Shown: in pieces, positions 35,328 to 46,178 of the stretch
How the letters are laid out: each line of letters starts with the position of its first letter
How positions within the stretch are numbered: the first letter of the stretch is position 1
From: Ampelocalamus luodianensis
Lineage: Eukaryota; Streptophyta; Magnoliopsida; Poales; Poaceae
Direction: 5' to 3'
DNA: 64,000 nt
Assembly: GCA_036346255.1 (NCBI GenBank)
Contig: CM070620.1
Span: forward strand, 34,159,609-34,223,608
Made by a program: the position numbers and the translations under genes
Notes under the pieces: model-generated
Told to the model about the DNA's origin: nothing
Database searches by the model: none
Seen by the model: the letters and a program-made list of their open reading frames with translations, nothing else

Positions 35328-35410
35328 CCATTGTGGTCAAGGTCAAACATCTTGAAAGCTACACTGGAGCTCGATTCAGGAATGCTAAGCAATGTCGCAA
35401 AAAGGATGTA
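35328..35410 (-). pseudogene. Captured EF-hand exon resembling plant MICU
   Basis: An 83-bp exon flanked by AG and GTAAGC reads YILFATLLSIPESSSS then VAFKMFDLDHNG, ending inside an EF-hand loop (D-x-D-x-N-G). The LLSIPESxxSVAFKMFDLD context resembles the mitochondrial calcium uptake (MICU) family of plants, recalled from pattern only. The next exon with the rest of the EF-hand is not evident. It lies on the same strand as the OEP80 exons, so the element combines fragments of at least two genes. Confidence 0.6.
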
Positions 35411-36318
35411 CTATGCATAATTCTAAAACAAAAACATATTATGCTGGAGAATCACGCCCATGTTCAGAATTGATTGGAGCTCTAACCAATAGAATTCCAT
35501 AATTTTAATACTCTAACCTTGATTGTCCATCTATCCGCTTTTGATATGAATGACCGAATACGCTTAGCATTGTACGCTATATTGTCTAGGTCTATAAAAG
35601 TGGAAACAAAGGGGTAAGAGAATATAGTAAAGATACAACGACCGATAATAGATAGTAGATAAGTCGATATAGAAAAACCTACCATAAATGGAAAGATAAA
35701 GCTTAGTTTACGTAGGCAATGATATGAGCCATTAACACTATTTTTTTGCCTCCATCTTGCTAGTAATCAGCCAACCATACACAGCACCTGCATCAGACAA
35801 CCCCAAACAGATAAATAACCAAACCTTACAATACCATATGTATACAATTGAAGAAAGATGATTGTATTTGCTTAATACCTACCATAAGCGTGGAAAAAAA
35901 ATCTTGCAAAGTAGAAAGGTAAAAGAAGAGGAAGGAAATTAACAGAGAAAATTGACAGTGAATGATGCTAGATCATGGGGGAGGAAAGGTGTAACAGTGT
36001 TGTACATAATTTGTCCTGACGCTCATCTCATTCCAAGTATAATAAGCATTGATGTTTCCTGATTCCTAGTGATGTAACTACAAACAAGTAGTTAGCCATT
36101 CCAATTCCTTATATGCCTAATTAGTTAGTGAGACATGCATGCATTTAATGTGCAACTGAAGGCAGTGAGGCACATACATGATAGGCTAAAAGTACCAGCC
36201 TACCTTTATACTATCCTCATATTTCCTTATGAAGTATCTACTAATTACAGAGTTATCACATTACACTTTGTAATACACCCAATCAGTTAGAACAACATGC
36301 ATGCAGACCGGAACTTAC

Positions 36319-36383
36319 AGCTCAGTTTTGCGCCACCCTGTAATGAGAACATCCACCGAGATACCATCGATTGTGTAGCACGC
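36319..36383 (-). pseudogene. Exon-like segment of unknown origin in the CACTA
   Basis: 65 bp bounded by TTTTGTAG and GTAAGTTC read ACYTIDGISVDVLITGW then RKTEL. Splice-site-like borders and an open frame suggest a third captured fragment. I do not recognise the protein. Confidence 0.35.
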
Positions 36384-36589
36384 CTACAAAAATAAAAAAT
36401 TTCCATAGTTACCCAACAGTTGCACGAAAACAAGTGAAAAAAAAGCAATCAAACTAAGGACCAGCCCATGCTTGCCTCATTTCAGTTGTGTGCATTCACA
36501 CAGAACTTCCCCATGAAGCCAATTCCCCTTTGCTACCAGAGGCAACAAATCAGTGCATCAGTCCATGCAAAATTACTACCGCAAAGCTG

Positions 36590-37470
36590 CAAACCTCTCA
36601 TGGCACCAGAGACTACCTTGACGGCCTCCTCCACGGCCTGCTCAAGCCAGTGGGGCTGATAGAACCGCCTCACAGCTCCTCCACCCATTCCTATCACTAG
36701 CACCTCCATGGGGCATGGCATGGGTAGCAGGGGGCAGGACCTGCTCGTCCTCGCCGCGTACGCGTCCACCTTGGCGTTGAGCTGGACACCCACACGTGCA
36801 TGGGCGGCATCGATCTTCACAACCTCAGCCTTGTTTCGTCCATGTGTGCGGGGCTGCGGCGCGATAACGACTGGCGGGGCAGCGGTGGTGCCTCTGCTCC
36901 TTCTCGGTGTCCTCTGCCGATGGAGGTGGCGGCGGATCGGGGATGGGGACAGCGGCGGTGTGCTCTCCGGTGGCCCTCATGGCTCAGTCCCCCTAGCGTG
37001 GGGGGAGGGGGCCAGGCGTAGGGGGCGAAGGGGCGTGGCGGTTGGGCGTGGGGGAGGGGGCCAGGCGTGGGGGCAAAGGGGAGGGGGCCGACCACGCGGG
37101 CAGTAGCTGGGCGCGGATGTGGGAGGAGGGGACGAGGCGTGGGGGCAGTGGCTGGAGCCGAAGGGGAGGACCGGGCATGGGGGCAGAGGGAAGGAGTCCG
37201 GCGGGGGCCGGGGGAGGGAAAGGGGAGGAGAGGCGATAGAGAAAGGCAGGACCAAAGATTCAAGAGAGGAGGACGAGGCAGGACGAGGAGAGAGGAGAGA
37301 TGGCGTGGAGGCGGCGGGCGACCAGAGATGACATGGAGGTGGCAGTGAATTGGGGTCAGAGTTAGGGATTTGGGCGAGGAGAGGACTGGTACAGGGAAAG
37401 AGGAAGCAGGGTGCGGCGATTTTTTTTTATGTGGCGAGCGTGCGATGCCATTTTCGCTGGGCGCAACAGC
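36590..37470 (-). other. GC-rich, Pro/Ser-rich region of the CACTA right end
   Basis: Several overlapping long frames occur on both strands (for example minus 36817-37473), all low complexity. The minus segment around 36710-36590 reads MEVLVIGMGGGAVRRFY and may be a fragment of a methyltransferase-like or other first exon, but this is not secure. It probably represents captured 5' GC-rich gene sequence. Confidence 0.4.
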
Positions 37471-37499
37471 CAATTTTTTCCCGCAAACAGAAAATTAAT

Positions 37500-37683
37500 T
37501 AATATGACGGTTTGAACCGTTAGTAAAATACTTTGACTTGAGAGTTGTATTAAAACCGTCAGCAAAATTTGAAATTTTGCTAAGAGGGTACTATTCTCGT
37601 GACCAAAATAGTAAATCTTGACGGTCGGTGCGGGCCTGTTAGGAAAATTTGTGGCCGTCAGGTTTGCCTGTTTTCTAGTAGTG
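37500..37683 (-). repeat. Right subterminal and terminal repeats of the CACTA element
   Basis: ATGACGGTTTGAACCGTTAG, AAACCGTCAGCAAAATTTG and TTGACGGTCGGTGCGGGCC precede the inverted end CTGTTTTCTAGTAGTG. Confidence 0.85.
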
Positions 37684-37785
37684 TGGTCATAGGAGACAAC
37701 ATGGATTATGTGGCTTTTGTGAAGAGGAAATTGAGTGAATAGTTAATGTCCGATTTGGGACCATTGAGCTATTTTCTAGGGATTG
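37684..37785 (+). pseudogene. Copia B reverse transcriptase, segment between two insertions
   Basis: Continues VIGDNMDYVAFVKRKLSE, a TAG, LMSDLGPLSYFLGIEV. It is bounded left by the CACTA and right by the Gypsy TSD AGGTT (37786-37790). Confidence 0.85.
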
Positions 37786-37790
37786 AGGTT

Positions 37791-38516
37791 TGTTGATGAT
37801 CTAGTATCGATCTTACGAATGGATGTTTGGGGCTTTCCTTGAGTTAGATCCACGGAGAGAAAGACACATGTATTTAGACTGGTTCATGCTTTCTCCTTAG
37901 AGAATAACAACTCTACTGTTGTATTGTTGTATTTACTATGCTTTTACAATTGGAAAGAAGATCACTCAAACAAAGGCTTAATGACTTCTTGCTGTTGTCT
38001 CCGATCGGTCTGCCATCGGCCTCCCCTCGGCCTACCCTTGTGTCCACTGACTTTAGCCTTCATATAGCGCGTGAAGGGGTGGCGGTTACTCCATGCCAAG
38101 AGGCACCTCAACGCTTCACGAAATGCGCACGATGATGGGAGTTATTGTTAGAGAGATAACACCTCACGTCGCCTAGTAGTTATCATCACAGACAGAGGCA
38201 TAATACATGCAGTTATTCCGAAGAATAATAGCGTATACTAACTGCTTCATGTATTAAACACAGCACATAAGAGTTCCTAGTCGGTTGAGCCCACACGTTT
38301 GTAAGCTTCATCGACTATAGGGTGGTCGTGATTGACCTAGTCGTGGAAAGGCTTACGACCATGGAGTGATCGTAAAAAGGCTCACGACCACCCAACTAAG
38401 CTCTTTCCTTATTAACAATAAAGGGTATACTTATGAATAATATGAATATATTGCTATCCATAATGATAATTACAGATAAACAATTTAATTAATCGAGGAT
38501 TATTAGATCCTCGTCA
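37791..38516 (-). repeat. 3' LTR of the Gypsy element
   Basis: 726 bp. It pairs with 57037-57777 with scattered substitutions and small indels. Preceded on the minus strand by the PPT. Confidence 0.93.
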
Positions 38517-38536
38517 TCTAGCCCCCCATCTTCAAG
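38517..38536 (-). promoter_or_regulatory. Polypurine tract of the Gypsy element
   Basis: On the minus strand the sequence GAAGATGGGGGGCTAGA directly precedes the LTR start TGACGAGG. Confidence 0.85.
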
Positions 38537-38879
38537 TGAAAATAACTTACTTGGAAAGGAGTTCGTAGAGCAGTAGTTGAAAGTAAAGTCTTTCCAACTG
38601 GTATTTCATTTGACCCGAAATTGACTTAGTCAAGAAGATAATTTTACTTGAGTTGTAAAAGCTCCTTTCTTGAATAGATAGAAAAAATAATGCTAACCAT
38701 CTCTTATAATTTTATTTATGAAAAATAGTTTTTGAAGAGACGATGATGCTTTGGTTTCCAACGACTCATCGAGAATAGATTCTAATAACCGTTGGACTTC
38801 CGTCCTTATCCATTGAAATCTATTGCAAGTTGATGGCTATAAATAACCATCAGAAGGGCATAATTAAGAAAACACACTC

Positions 38880-40740
38880 ACAATCTTTCTATTTTTCCCA
38901 CTTCTGCTTCTTAAAATTCTATCCCTAAACTTCTCAAGTCTGAGTTAATTTCTTTAGAAGAAATAGTCAGACCTAAGTTTGAATGGAAATAATCAAGGAT
39001 GGACATGAAGAAGTCAATCATTTTTTATGATGTTAGAAGAACTTCTCTGAAACTTTTGCTGAAGTGGAAAATGGTAGATGATCAACCGTGGTTTCTAAAA
39101 GAGAAAGGTGAGATTTCTATCTTCGAAGCTTTTTATGAGTGCGAACTCAGATCGGTTTGGTATCCTTCCATTGTGAGTAAGATCGTGGAAAAAGGAAATC
39201 AATGGAACATGACTTCAAGGTGGTTGAAAAGTCAATTTGTCCTATGGATTGAAATCCTCAGGGATTTGGTAAAAAAGATCCTGATGACTAGGTGAGCATT
39301 TCATTGTCTATGATGTGTAACTTTCGATCAAGACTGAAGTTCATATCGGAGGGAAACAACATACTGGACAAGCACTTACCAATTTACATATCTTCTGCTT
39401 TCCTTTGATGGAAATCACCTTTGACCACTTTGAAGAAGAAATCTGAAGAATTGGTCGAAAAGACTAACCAATTAGAAGAAAGGTCATAGAAGAAATGTAA
39501 CCAGGATTTTTTTTACTTTCGCAACATATAATGTATATCTTTTGGACTTTCTGAAATAAAGTTTTGTCTCCTTTGTTTCGATCACATCCTTTAATTCATT
39601 ATCTTGGTACCAAGAATGAGGGTCTGGTCGACACTAGGAAGTTTCTCCTAATGGGCAAAAAAACCATATGCAGATAGGAGAGACTTCGACTAGGTGATAT
39701 TCCCATTTTTCGACCAGTGTAATGAGGATCAAAAGGCATGAAAAGAAATATAATGAAAAGGATAGCCTTCGACTACTTGCTTAGCACTCATATCACTTTT
39801 CCCGTGTTGGTTTGAAAGTGATGGAAAAATTATAATTGATTTGCTTGACCATGAAAAAATCCTGCTGCAAAGGTTAACGATTAAAAAAGAAGACCAACTG
39901 AAGAACCTTCAAGAGGCACACTTTGTAGCTTTCGAGTTGCATAGTGAAATAAAGAGTAAGTTTTCATTTAGGACTATTCATTTCAATGACTTTCTTTTCT
40001 TTCTCTAACTCTTTTTCATTTTATGAAAAGAGGTCGATATGGGCAAACTCAAAACCAATGTTGATTCAAAGACCTTGGTGATCAACGAGCTCACCCATAT
40101 CACCAATGAAAAAGACAAGCGCATAAAGGCTTAGGTGGAGCAGTGCTCAAAGGATGCTGCCTCCCATGACAATGAGATCAAGAAGCTTGATTCTCAATTA
40201 GTAGGTAAGAATTCCTTTACCTACGACCAGTTTTATTTACTAGTCTTTAAGATGCATTTTTCTAACTGGTCGTACTCTATTTTCAAAGCAAGCAGTCGAA
40301 ATAAAAAGACTCCAAGAAGCTTTGACTCGTAAGAGGAAATGAAGGCTACAAAGGTCAACCTTCAAGATAACATTTCGCTCCCTAACAATGTGCTCGGTGG
40401 ACTTGGTGCTAAGGAGGTCACTCCTCTTGAAGACACCATGGTCACCCATAAGAGTACTATTGGACAGTAAGTCGGAACTCTGCAGGAGTCGATAACAACT
40501 CTGAAGACCAACCAAGCCGACTCGATAAGAGAGATAGTCGAAAGTGCAGTAAGTTATGCCTTGGCAAAACTTAAGGCACATGACCGTAATCTTAGTCTTC
40601 AACCAGTCGAAGCTGACTTCAACTGCCCTGAAGCAGAGGTAGCATGGCTGATTGAAGAAGTGTAGCCGGTCAGCAAGAAGGTCGCGGAGGAGATGCATAT
40701 CGGATCTCCTTCATCAGAGTATTTTCTAATAGGGTATATA
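38880..40740 (+). pseudogene. Antisense ORF region between integrase and 3' LTR
   Basis: On the strand opposite gag-pol, frames include 38999-39295 (98 aa, MDMKKSIIFYDVRRTSLKLL) and helical segments further on. The latter are DSKTLVINELTHITNEKDKR, HDNEIKKLDSQL near 40080-40200, and ITTLKTNQADSIREIVESAV then SYALAKLKAHDRNLSL near 40495-40600. Stops and frame changes separate them. The last parts look like coiled coil. Tat-lineage elements such as Grande are known for an antisense ORF here. I do not detect a known domain with certainty, and function is unknown. Confidence 0.5.
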
Positions 40741-41490
40741 ATTGTAAAGAAAATTTCTTATTTATGAATATAAATCTTCATTTTCATGCAAATTGTCTCA
40801 TTGAGTAGTTAGTAACTCATAAGACAATAAATAGAAAAGTGAATTGAATTTAAGACTAAGAATTGAAGTCGTATAACTTTATCCTAGCCCCCAACTATTT
40901 GCTTAGTTTAATTATATAAACTAAGTAAATAATGAGAAAAGGGTTTGTTTAAATAAATTGTTCGACCTTTGTGGTCGATCTCGATTGTCATGTACTAGTA
41001 GCAAGAGTTAGGAACAGATTGAAACTAGGAAGTTCCTTCTAGTGGGCAGGACCACGTGCAGAAAGGAAAGGCTTCGACTAGGTGATGTTCCTTTCTCCGA
41101 CCAGGTTTAATCAAAACGAATGTATCAACAATGTAAACTCAATTATTTGTACTGGTAGCAAAAGTTAGAGATAGTGCAATGCTAGGAAGTTCTTTCTAGC
41201 GGGTATGACCACGTGCAGATAGCAAAGACATCGACTAGGTGGTGTACTTCCTCCGACCAGGTTAATCGAATCAAGTATTTTTTTAGAGTAGTCGAACAAA
41301 CTATAATTTAAAAAGAGCTTACTGTAAACTATTTCGACCATATTTTATTGAACCTATTTTCTTTGTGTTGGTAGCAAAAGTTAGGAACAGATCAACGCCA
41401 GAAAGTTCTTTCTAGTGGACAAGACCACACGCAGAAAGGAAAGATTTCGACTAGATGATGTTACCCTCCTTCGACCAGTGTAAAGAAAAC
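39600..41490. repeat. Four dispersed/tandem ~115-bp repeats in the Gypsy 3' region
   Basis: Copies at about 39605-39722, 40992-41108, 41155-41268 and 41372-41482 share AGGAAGTT(C/T)(T/C)TTCTAGTGG, ACCACGTGCAGA and GACTTCGACTAGGTGATGTT followed by TCCGACCAG. The last three are spaced about 165-215 bp apart. Repeats ahead of the 3' LTR are reported for Tat-type elements. Confidence 0.85.
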
Positions 41491-41599
41491 CAAGTGTTTC
41501 AAAGTGATCAAAGATCGAAGCGTTACTCAATGAAAATTTGTAAGACAATAAAGATTGAAGAAAGCATAAACTTTATGAAGAATATACAGAGTTACACAT

Positions 41600-42660
41600 A
41601 GAATTTCATAGCTGGTCTATATTCCATGAGTTAGAAAGGATTCTGTCGTCCTCTATTGCTAGTCGTACCGAACCTGGCCGCGTAACTTTAGCCACTATGT
41701 AAGGACCTTCGCACTTGAGGAAAAATTTGTTCTGATTAGAATGTGATTGAATATTTTTTAATACCAAGTCACCTACAGCAAGGCTACGATGTTGGACCTT
41801 ACGATTGTAGTATTTGTGTATGGTTTGTTGGTAAACTGCCGAATGGATTAAGCCTTGATTCATCTTCTCTTCGAGTAGATTTATGTCATATGTTCGAAGT
41901 TGTTTCTAGCCAGAGTCATTGTAATTTTTGACTCTTGTCGACCGAATCTTTAGTTCTGGACCTTCTGGTGGAAGCATGGCTTTAGCCCCAAAAATTAAGA
42001 AAAAAAGGTGTTTCACCTGTAGCCCGACAAGCAGCCGTACGAATTGCCCATAATACTGAGGGTAACTCTTTTACCCAAGCTCCTGAGCGCTTTATAAGCT
42101 GGTCGAAAACTTGAGTTTTAATTCCCTGCATAATTTGGTCATTTGCTCTTTCGACTGCCCCATTGCTTTGTGGGTGAGCGATAGAGGCATAACACAGTTT
42201 GGTGCCCAACTCTTTGCAAAATTTTTGGATTTTTGCACTAAAAAATTGTGTACCATTATATGTAATTATTCAACTTGGAACGCTAAATCGAGTAATCACA
42301 TTTTTCATCATAAACTTCTTGGCTACTTCTGTTGTTATCCTAGTCATAGGTTCGGCTTTAATCTATTTTGTGAACGTATCAATAGCCATAAAAAGGAACT
42401 CGAAGCCTCCTGGTGCTTTTGGGAATGGTCTTAGGATATCAAGACCCCAGGTTGCAAAAGGCCAAGAAAGAGGTATGGTTTGCAATGCTTGAGCCGATTG
42501 GTGTATTTGTCTGCTATGAAACTAGCATTATACATACTTTTTAACCAACTCTTTAACATCATGGAGGGCTGTTGGTCAGTAGAAATCTTGTCGAAAGGCT
42601 TTTCTGACCAGCGTTCTGTAAGAAGCATGAGTTCCACAGATGCCTCCATGTATTTCGTGA
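41600..42660 (-). pseudogene. Gypsy integrase
   Basis: The minus frame gives an HHCC relic (GICGTHASYRTLVRKAFRQD, FYWPTALHDVKELVKK), WGLDILRPFPKAPGGF, MAIDTFTK, then IITYNGTQFFSAKIQKFCKE, HPQSNGAVERAN and RSGAWVKELPSVLWAIRT. A C-terminal segment follows (VLKNIQSHSNQNKFFLKCEG, PYIVAKV). The first Asp (AIDTF) and the Glu (AVERAN) are present, but the second catalytic Asp is Tyr (ITYNG for ITDNG, codon TAT at about 42260). Stops and frameshifts confirm it is dead. Confidence 0.88.
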
Positions 42661-42959
42661 AGGAGTTTTAATCCTTTGTTTTGTGATATGCATCGCATGA
42701 GAACCCCTTAAGTGCCTCATTTATAGAGGACTCCTTCAACCAAAGTATACATTTTGGCCTTACGGGATAAACGATTAGCCTCAAGATCATCATTGGGTAT
42801 TGTACCCTTCTGAAAATACTCGTAGATGGGATTCATCTAGGTATCCTCGTATTCTACGGAGGTTGTCTCAATAGGAGATGTCTCTGGTGTTTCGACCAAA
42901 GACGGCTTCTGGAGCTATTCCAAGAAGACTCCTTTTGGTAATTGTAATCGGGAAGAAGC

Positions 42960-43250
42960 CATTTGAGCTAACTGGTCAGCGAGAAAATTATCCCTTCAAG
43001 GGATATATTGTACCTCGAAACCGAAAAAGTGCTTTTCAAGCTTCCTAATTTTCGACAAGTACTTAGACATGGTCGGATTGGAGCACTGGTATTTTTTCCA
43101 ACCTGATTCATGACTAGTTGAGAGTCTCCTCTCCCGAGTAGTCGTCGAATCCCTAGCACTTTAGCTGCTCGTATGCTAGCCAACAAACCTTCGTATTCTG
43201 CTACATTGTTAGTGGCAGAAAAGTTTAGTTGAATAGCATACTTTAAGATT
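42960..43250 (-). pseudogene. Gypsy RNase H-like (aRNH-type) domain
   Basis: NNVAEYEGLLASIRAAKVLG, IRRLLGRGDSQLVMNQVGK, then KHFFGFEVQYIPRRDNFLAD. The NxAEYEGL and RGDSQLVxNQV motifs match the archaeal-type RNase H domain near the end of pol in Tat-lineage Gypsy elements. Between it and the RT is a less clear region (43250-43780) where the ordinary RNase H would lie. Confidence 0.75.
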
Positions 43251-43779
43251 CAGGAGCCACTTAGCGTAAGTGGCCCATCAAAGTACATTATCTACTGGTC
43301 TTGGGATTCGTACTGGGGATCCTGAATGGATTCAAGATTTGTCCATTCAGCGACAAAGTCTGTCAAGATCTGAGATTTAATGGCCATTCAGAACACGAAA
43401 TGGAGGTCGAACTCCCTAAGTTCAACCGACCATTTTGCCATGTGTCATGCTGCTTCCCTATTCTGGAGGACCTCTCCTAAGAAAAACTCAGACGGTACAA
43501 TTATCTTGTGCGCCTGGAAAGAATGCCTCGGTTTCCTCGAAGACATGAGGAGGGCATATATTAGTTTTTGGACCTAAGGGTATCACTCCTTAGGCTTGTT
43601 TAAAACTTCACTTACCAGTACTGCGCTCACTGCCTGTGGCGTAGCAGCTAGATATATTAAGAGTGTCTCTTCTTATATTTGAGAAGCCAAAATAGGAGCA
43701 CTCGTAAGATACCTCTTGACATCCTCAAAGGCATTGTTTGCCTTCTCTAACCATTCAAAACCCTCATATTTCCTCAGAA

Positions 43780-44560
43780 GTTTGAAGAAAGGAAGTCATT
43801 TTTCTCCCAGTCGTGCGATGAAATGACTTACAATTGTCATGCATCCTACGAGTTTCTGGACTCTTTTCTCTATGGTCGGATGGCGCATTTGTTCAATGGC
43901 TTTTATCTTTTCAGGGTTTGCTTCAATTACTCGCGTAAAGACAAGGAATCTAAGCAACTTTCTGTTACAGACTCCAAACACATACTTATCAGGATTGAGT
44001 TTCAATTGGTGTTTTCTGATGTTGTCGAATGTTTCTTGCAAATTAGAAATATGACTAAGGTGCTTGATTCTTTTTACGACCAGATCATTCACACAGGCTT
44101 CCAAATTTCAGCTTAGTTGACCAGAGAAGGTCGTTTGTATCAAGCGTTGAAAAGAAGCATCAATATTTTTTAAACCAAATGATATTTTGACATAGTAAAA
44201 TATTATGAGTGGTGTAATAAATGTGGTCTTTTCTTCATCATCTAGGAACATACTTATCTGATCATAGCCAGAATATGCATCTAGGAAACTTAATATTTCA
44301 CAACCAGCAGTAGAATCAACCAACTGATCAATACGAGGAAGAGGAAAATCATCTTTCGGACAAGCTTTATTAAGATCAGTAAAGTCTATACACATACGCC
44401 ACTTACCATTAGACTTTCTAACCATTGCAAGGTTGGCCAACCACTCTAGGTGGTTGACTTCTCTTATAAAGCCTGCTTCAAATAGCTTATCTAATTTTGA
44501 TCTGATGGCATCTCGTTGATCAGGTGCAAATCTCTGTAATTTTTGTTTTACGAGTTTCTT
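43780..44560 (-). pseudogene. Gypsy reverse transcriptase
   Basis: MVRKSNGKWRMCIDFTDLNK, ACPKDDFPLPRIDQLVDST, FLDAYSGYDQI, EKTTFITP, then EACVNDLVVKRIKHLSHI and KLNPDKYVFGV. The catalytic YVDD box reads CVND (Tyr to Cys, first Asp to Asn), so the enzyme cannot work. Frame breaks separate 43796-44104 from 44108-44440. Confidence 0.88.
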
Positions 44561-44879
44561 GTCAGGTTATAGAGCTAGTCTGTGCTCGGTCACCTCCCTG
44601 GGGACCCCGAGCATGTCGGATGCTTACCACGTGAAGACATCCGCGTTAGCTCGGAGGTGGTGACGATGACATGTTCCTATGTAGGGTCGAAAGTAACCCA
44701 AATGCGAACAATCTTGGAAGGCTCCTTTAGGTTCAGTGGAACTTCTTTGACTTGATAATTTGGCTTTGGTGCAGCTTTAGGCTTCGACTACTTGGTCGAA
44801 GGCTGCCCCTTGCTTGCTTCTCGAGTTGGTATCTGGCCAACCATCTCGAGGGATTTGCAGTCGTATGTAAGCGTCATAT

Positions 44880-45265
44880 TTTTATCACAGCAGACTATGA
44901 TTACTCCTTTGGGACTTGATATCTTAAGACATTGATAACCATAATGAGCAGCCATTAGAAATCATGCCAAAGTTGGTCGACCGAGTATGGCATTGTATGC
45001 TGTGTCGAAATCAACCACGTCAAAAGAGATTTTTCCTGTCTTGAAATTGTTTGGAGAAGCAAATGTCACAGAAAGAGAAAGTTGGCCAATTGATTTGGCC
45101 GAAGACGTCGGTATAATCCCATGAAATGAGTATCGTATAGTCTTTACTTTGTCCTAGGAACTTGCATCTCATCTAGGGCACTCGTAAATAATATATTCAA
45201 TGAACTCCCACCATCAACTAACACACGATTTACTCGACAGTTGTTGATGGTGGGCTCGACCACAA
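44880..45265 (-). pseudogene. Gypsy protease
   Basis: NRVLVDGGSSLNILFTSALD is the retropepsin box, with the DGGSS form common in this group. Further on comes KISFDVVDFDTAYNAILGRP and HYGYQCLKISSPKGVI. A frameshift lies between the two, and TGA follows GRPTLA. Confidence 0.8.
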
Positions 45266-45428
45266 TCAGAAACTGACCTAGTCGAGTAGAAGGGATTGGA
45301 CAGTCACCCTTCTCGAAAGAGATGTTGACTTCCGACCACTTCGGTAATTTATTAACAAGAGGAGGGTCAATGGAGTTTACCTCACGCTCGACAGCCTTGA
45401 GATATCATTTTGACTTGTATATCGAAGA

Positions 45429-46173
45429 TCATCCATATATGTCATCAATGGTGTGATTCAGACCTTGAAACGACATCTTCTCATCGTCGTCCGACTGCTT
45501 TCGACCACTTGTTTGCCCTACCTCTTTGAGTGTAGGAAGGGGTCCTTTGCCGGTGTAGTAATCCTCAAGTTTTCGTTGAAAAACTTGGCAGTTGCGAAGG
45601 TCGTGTCCTTCCTTTATATAAAAAGGACACAACCTAGGCTTGTCATTCTTCCGTTTGGGGCGTTTGCCTTTGCCCCTGTCAGAGTGTGGTTTGGAGCTCC
45701 GAGGCTCCTTATCGTTTACAGTCAAGACCTCCTTAGGGCTATTGACTTGAGGCTTTTGGCGCTTGGTCTTGTTCTTAGATTTCTTGGCCTTTTTATCCTT
45801 CTTCTTGCTATTTTCACCTACTTCTTGAGTATCTTTATCATCTTGGTCGATAGTTCTATTCCACTTGACCGCTTCTATTGTTGTTGCATATCGATCATCC
45901 ATCTCAAAAGCTCGGCGACAGTAGCTGAAGGATTTAAAGCGATATCCTCTGTGATCCTTCTACTATGGACTCCTTGCTTAAATGATCTGATAATAGAAAA
46001 GTCAGAAACCTCAGGATTTGAGCTGCGAACCTGACTAAAATGCCTGATAAATTGACGCAGGGTCTCATGGGCATTCTGTCTCATTTTGTGCAGGTCATCC
46101 TCCTTTCTTGGATAGTTGTAGGTGCCTTGGAAATTGGCCAATAGTAGACCGCAGAGGTGCTATCATGAATAGA
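45429..46173 (-). pseudogene. Gypsy gag, C-terminal part with zinc knuckle
   Basis: From the insertion point it reads LLANFQGTYNYPRKEDDLHK, ETLRQFIRHFSQVRSSNPE, then VAELLRWMID. A lysine-rich region (KKKDKKAKKSKNKTKRQ) and a knuckle CPFYIKEGHDLRNC follow. This is a Retrotrans_gag domain that continues from LLNQPQES at 55369 across the nested element. Confidence 0.85.
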
Positions 46174-46178
46174 TCGAC

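Larger units (their letters stand above)
32174..37683 (-). mobile_element. Non-autonomous CACTA element carrying captured exons
   Basis: Perfect 16-bp terminal inverted repeats CACTACTAGAAAACAG define the ends. The 3-bp TSD is TGA (32171-32173) and TGG (37684-37686), where the rebuilt Copia codons predict TGG, so the left copy has one change. Subterminal arrays of CTGACGGTTTGACCCGTCAG-like motifs occur at both ends, as in other CACTA elements. No TNPD-like transposase is seen. Exons resembling OEP80 and an EF-hand protein lie on the minus strand, so it is a gene-fragment-carrying (Pack-type) CACTA. Confidence 0.93.

Noticed and set aside
36817..37473. 218-codon minus frame in the CACTA
   Set aside because: Low-complexity Pro/Ser/His sequence opposite equally open plus frames. 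Possibly captured leader sequence but not a gene.
38999..39295. Independent host gene of 98 aa
   Set aside because: It lies between Gypsy integrase and 3' LTR in the place where related elements have an antisense ORF.
40992..41482. Possible satellite array
   Set aside because: Only three to four diverged units limited to the Gypsy 3' region. Better explained as internal repeats of the element.
45453..46034. 193-codon plus frame
   Set aside because: Shadow of the minus-strand Gypsy gag and its zinc knuckle.
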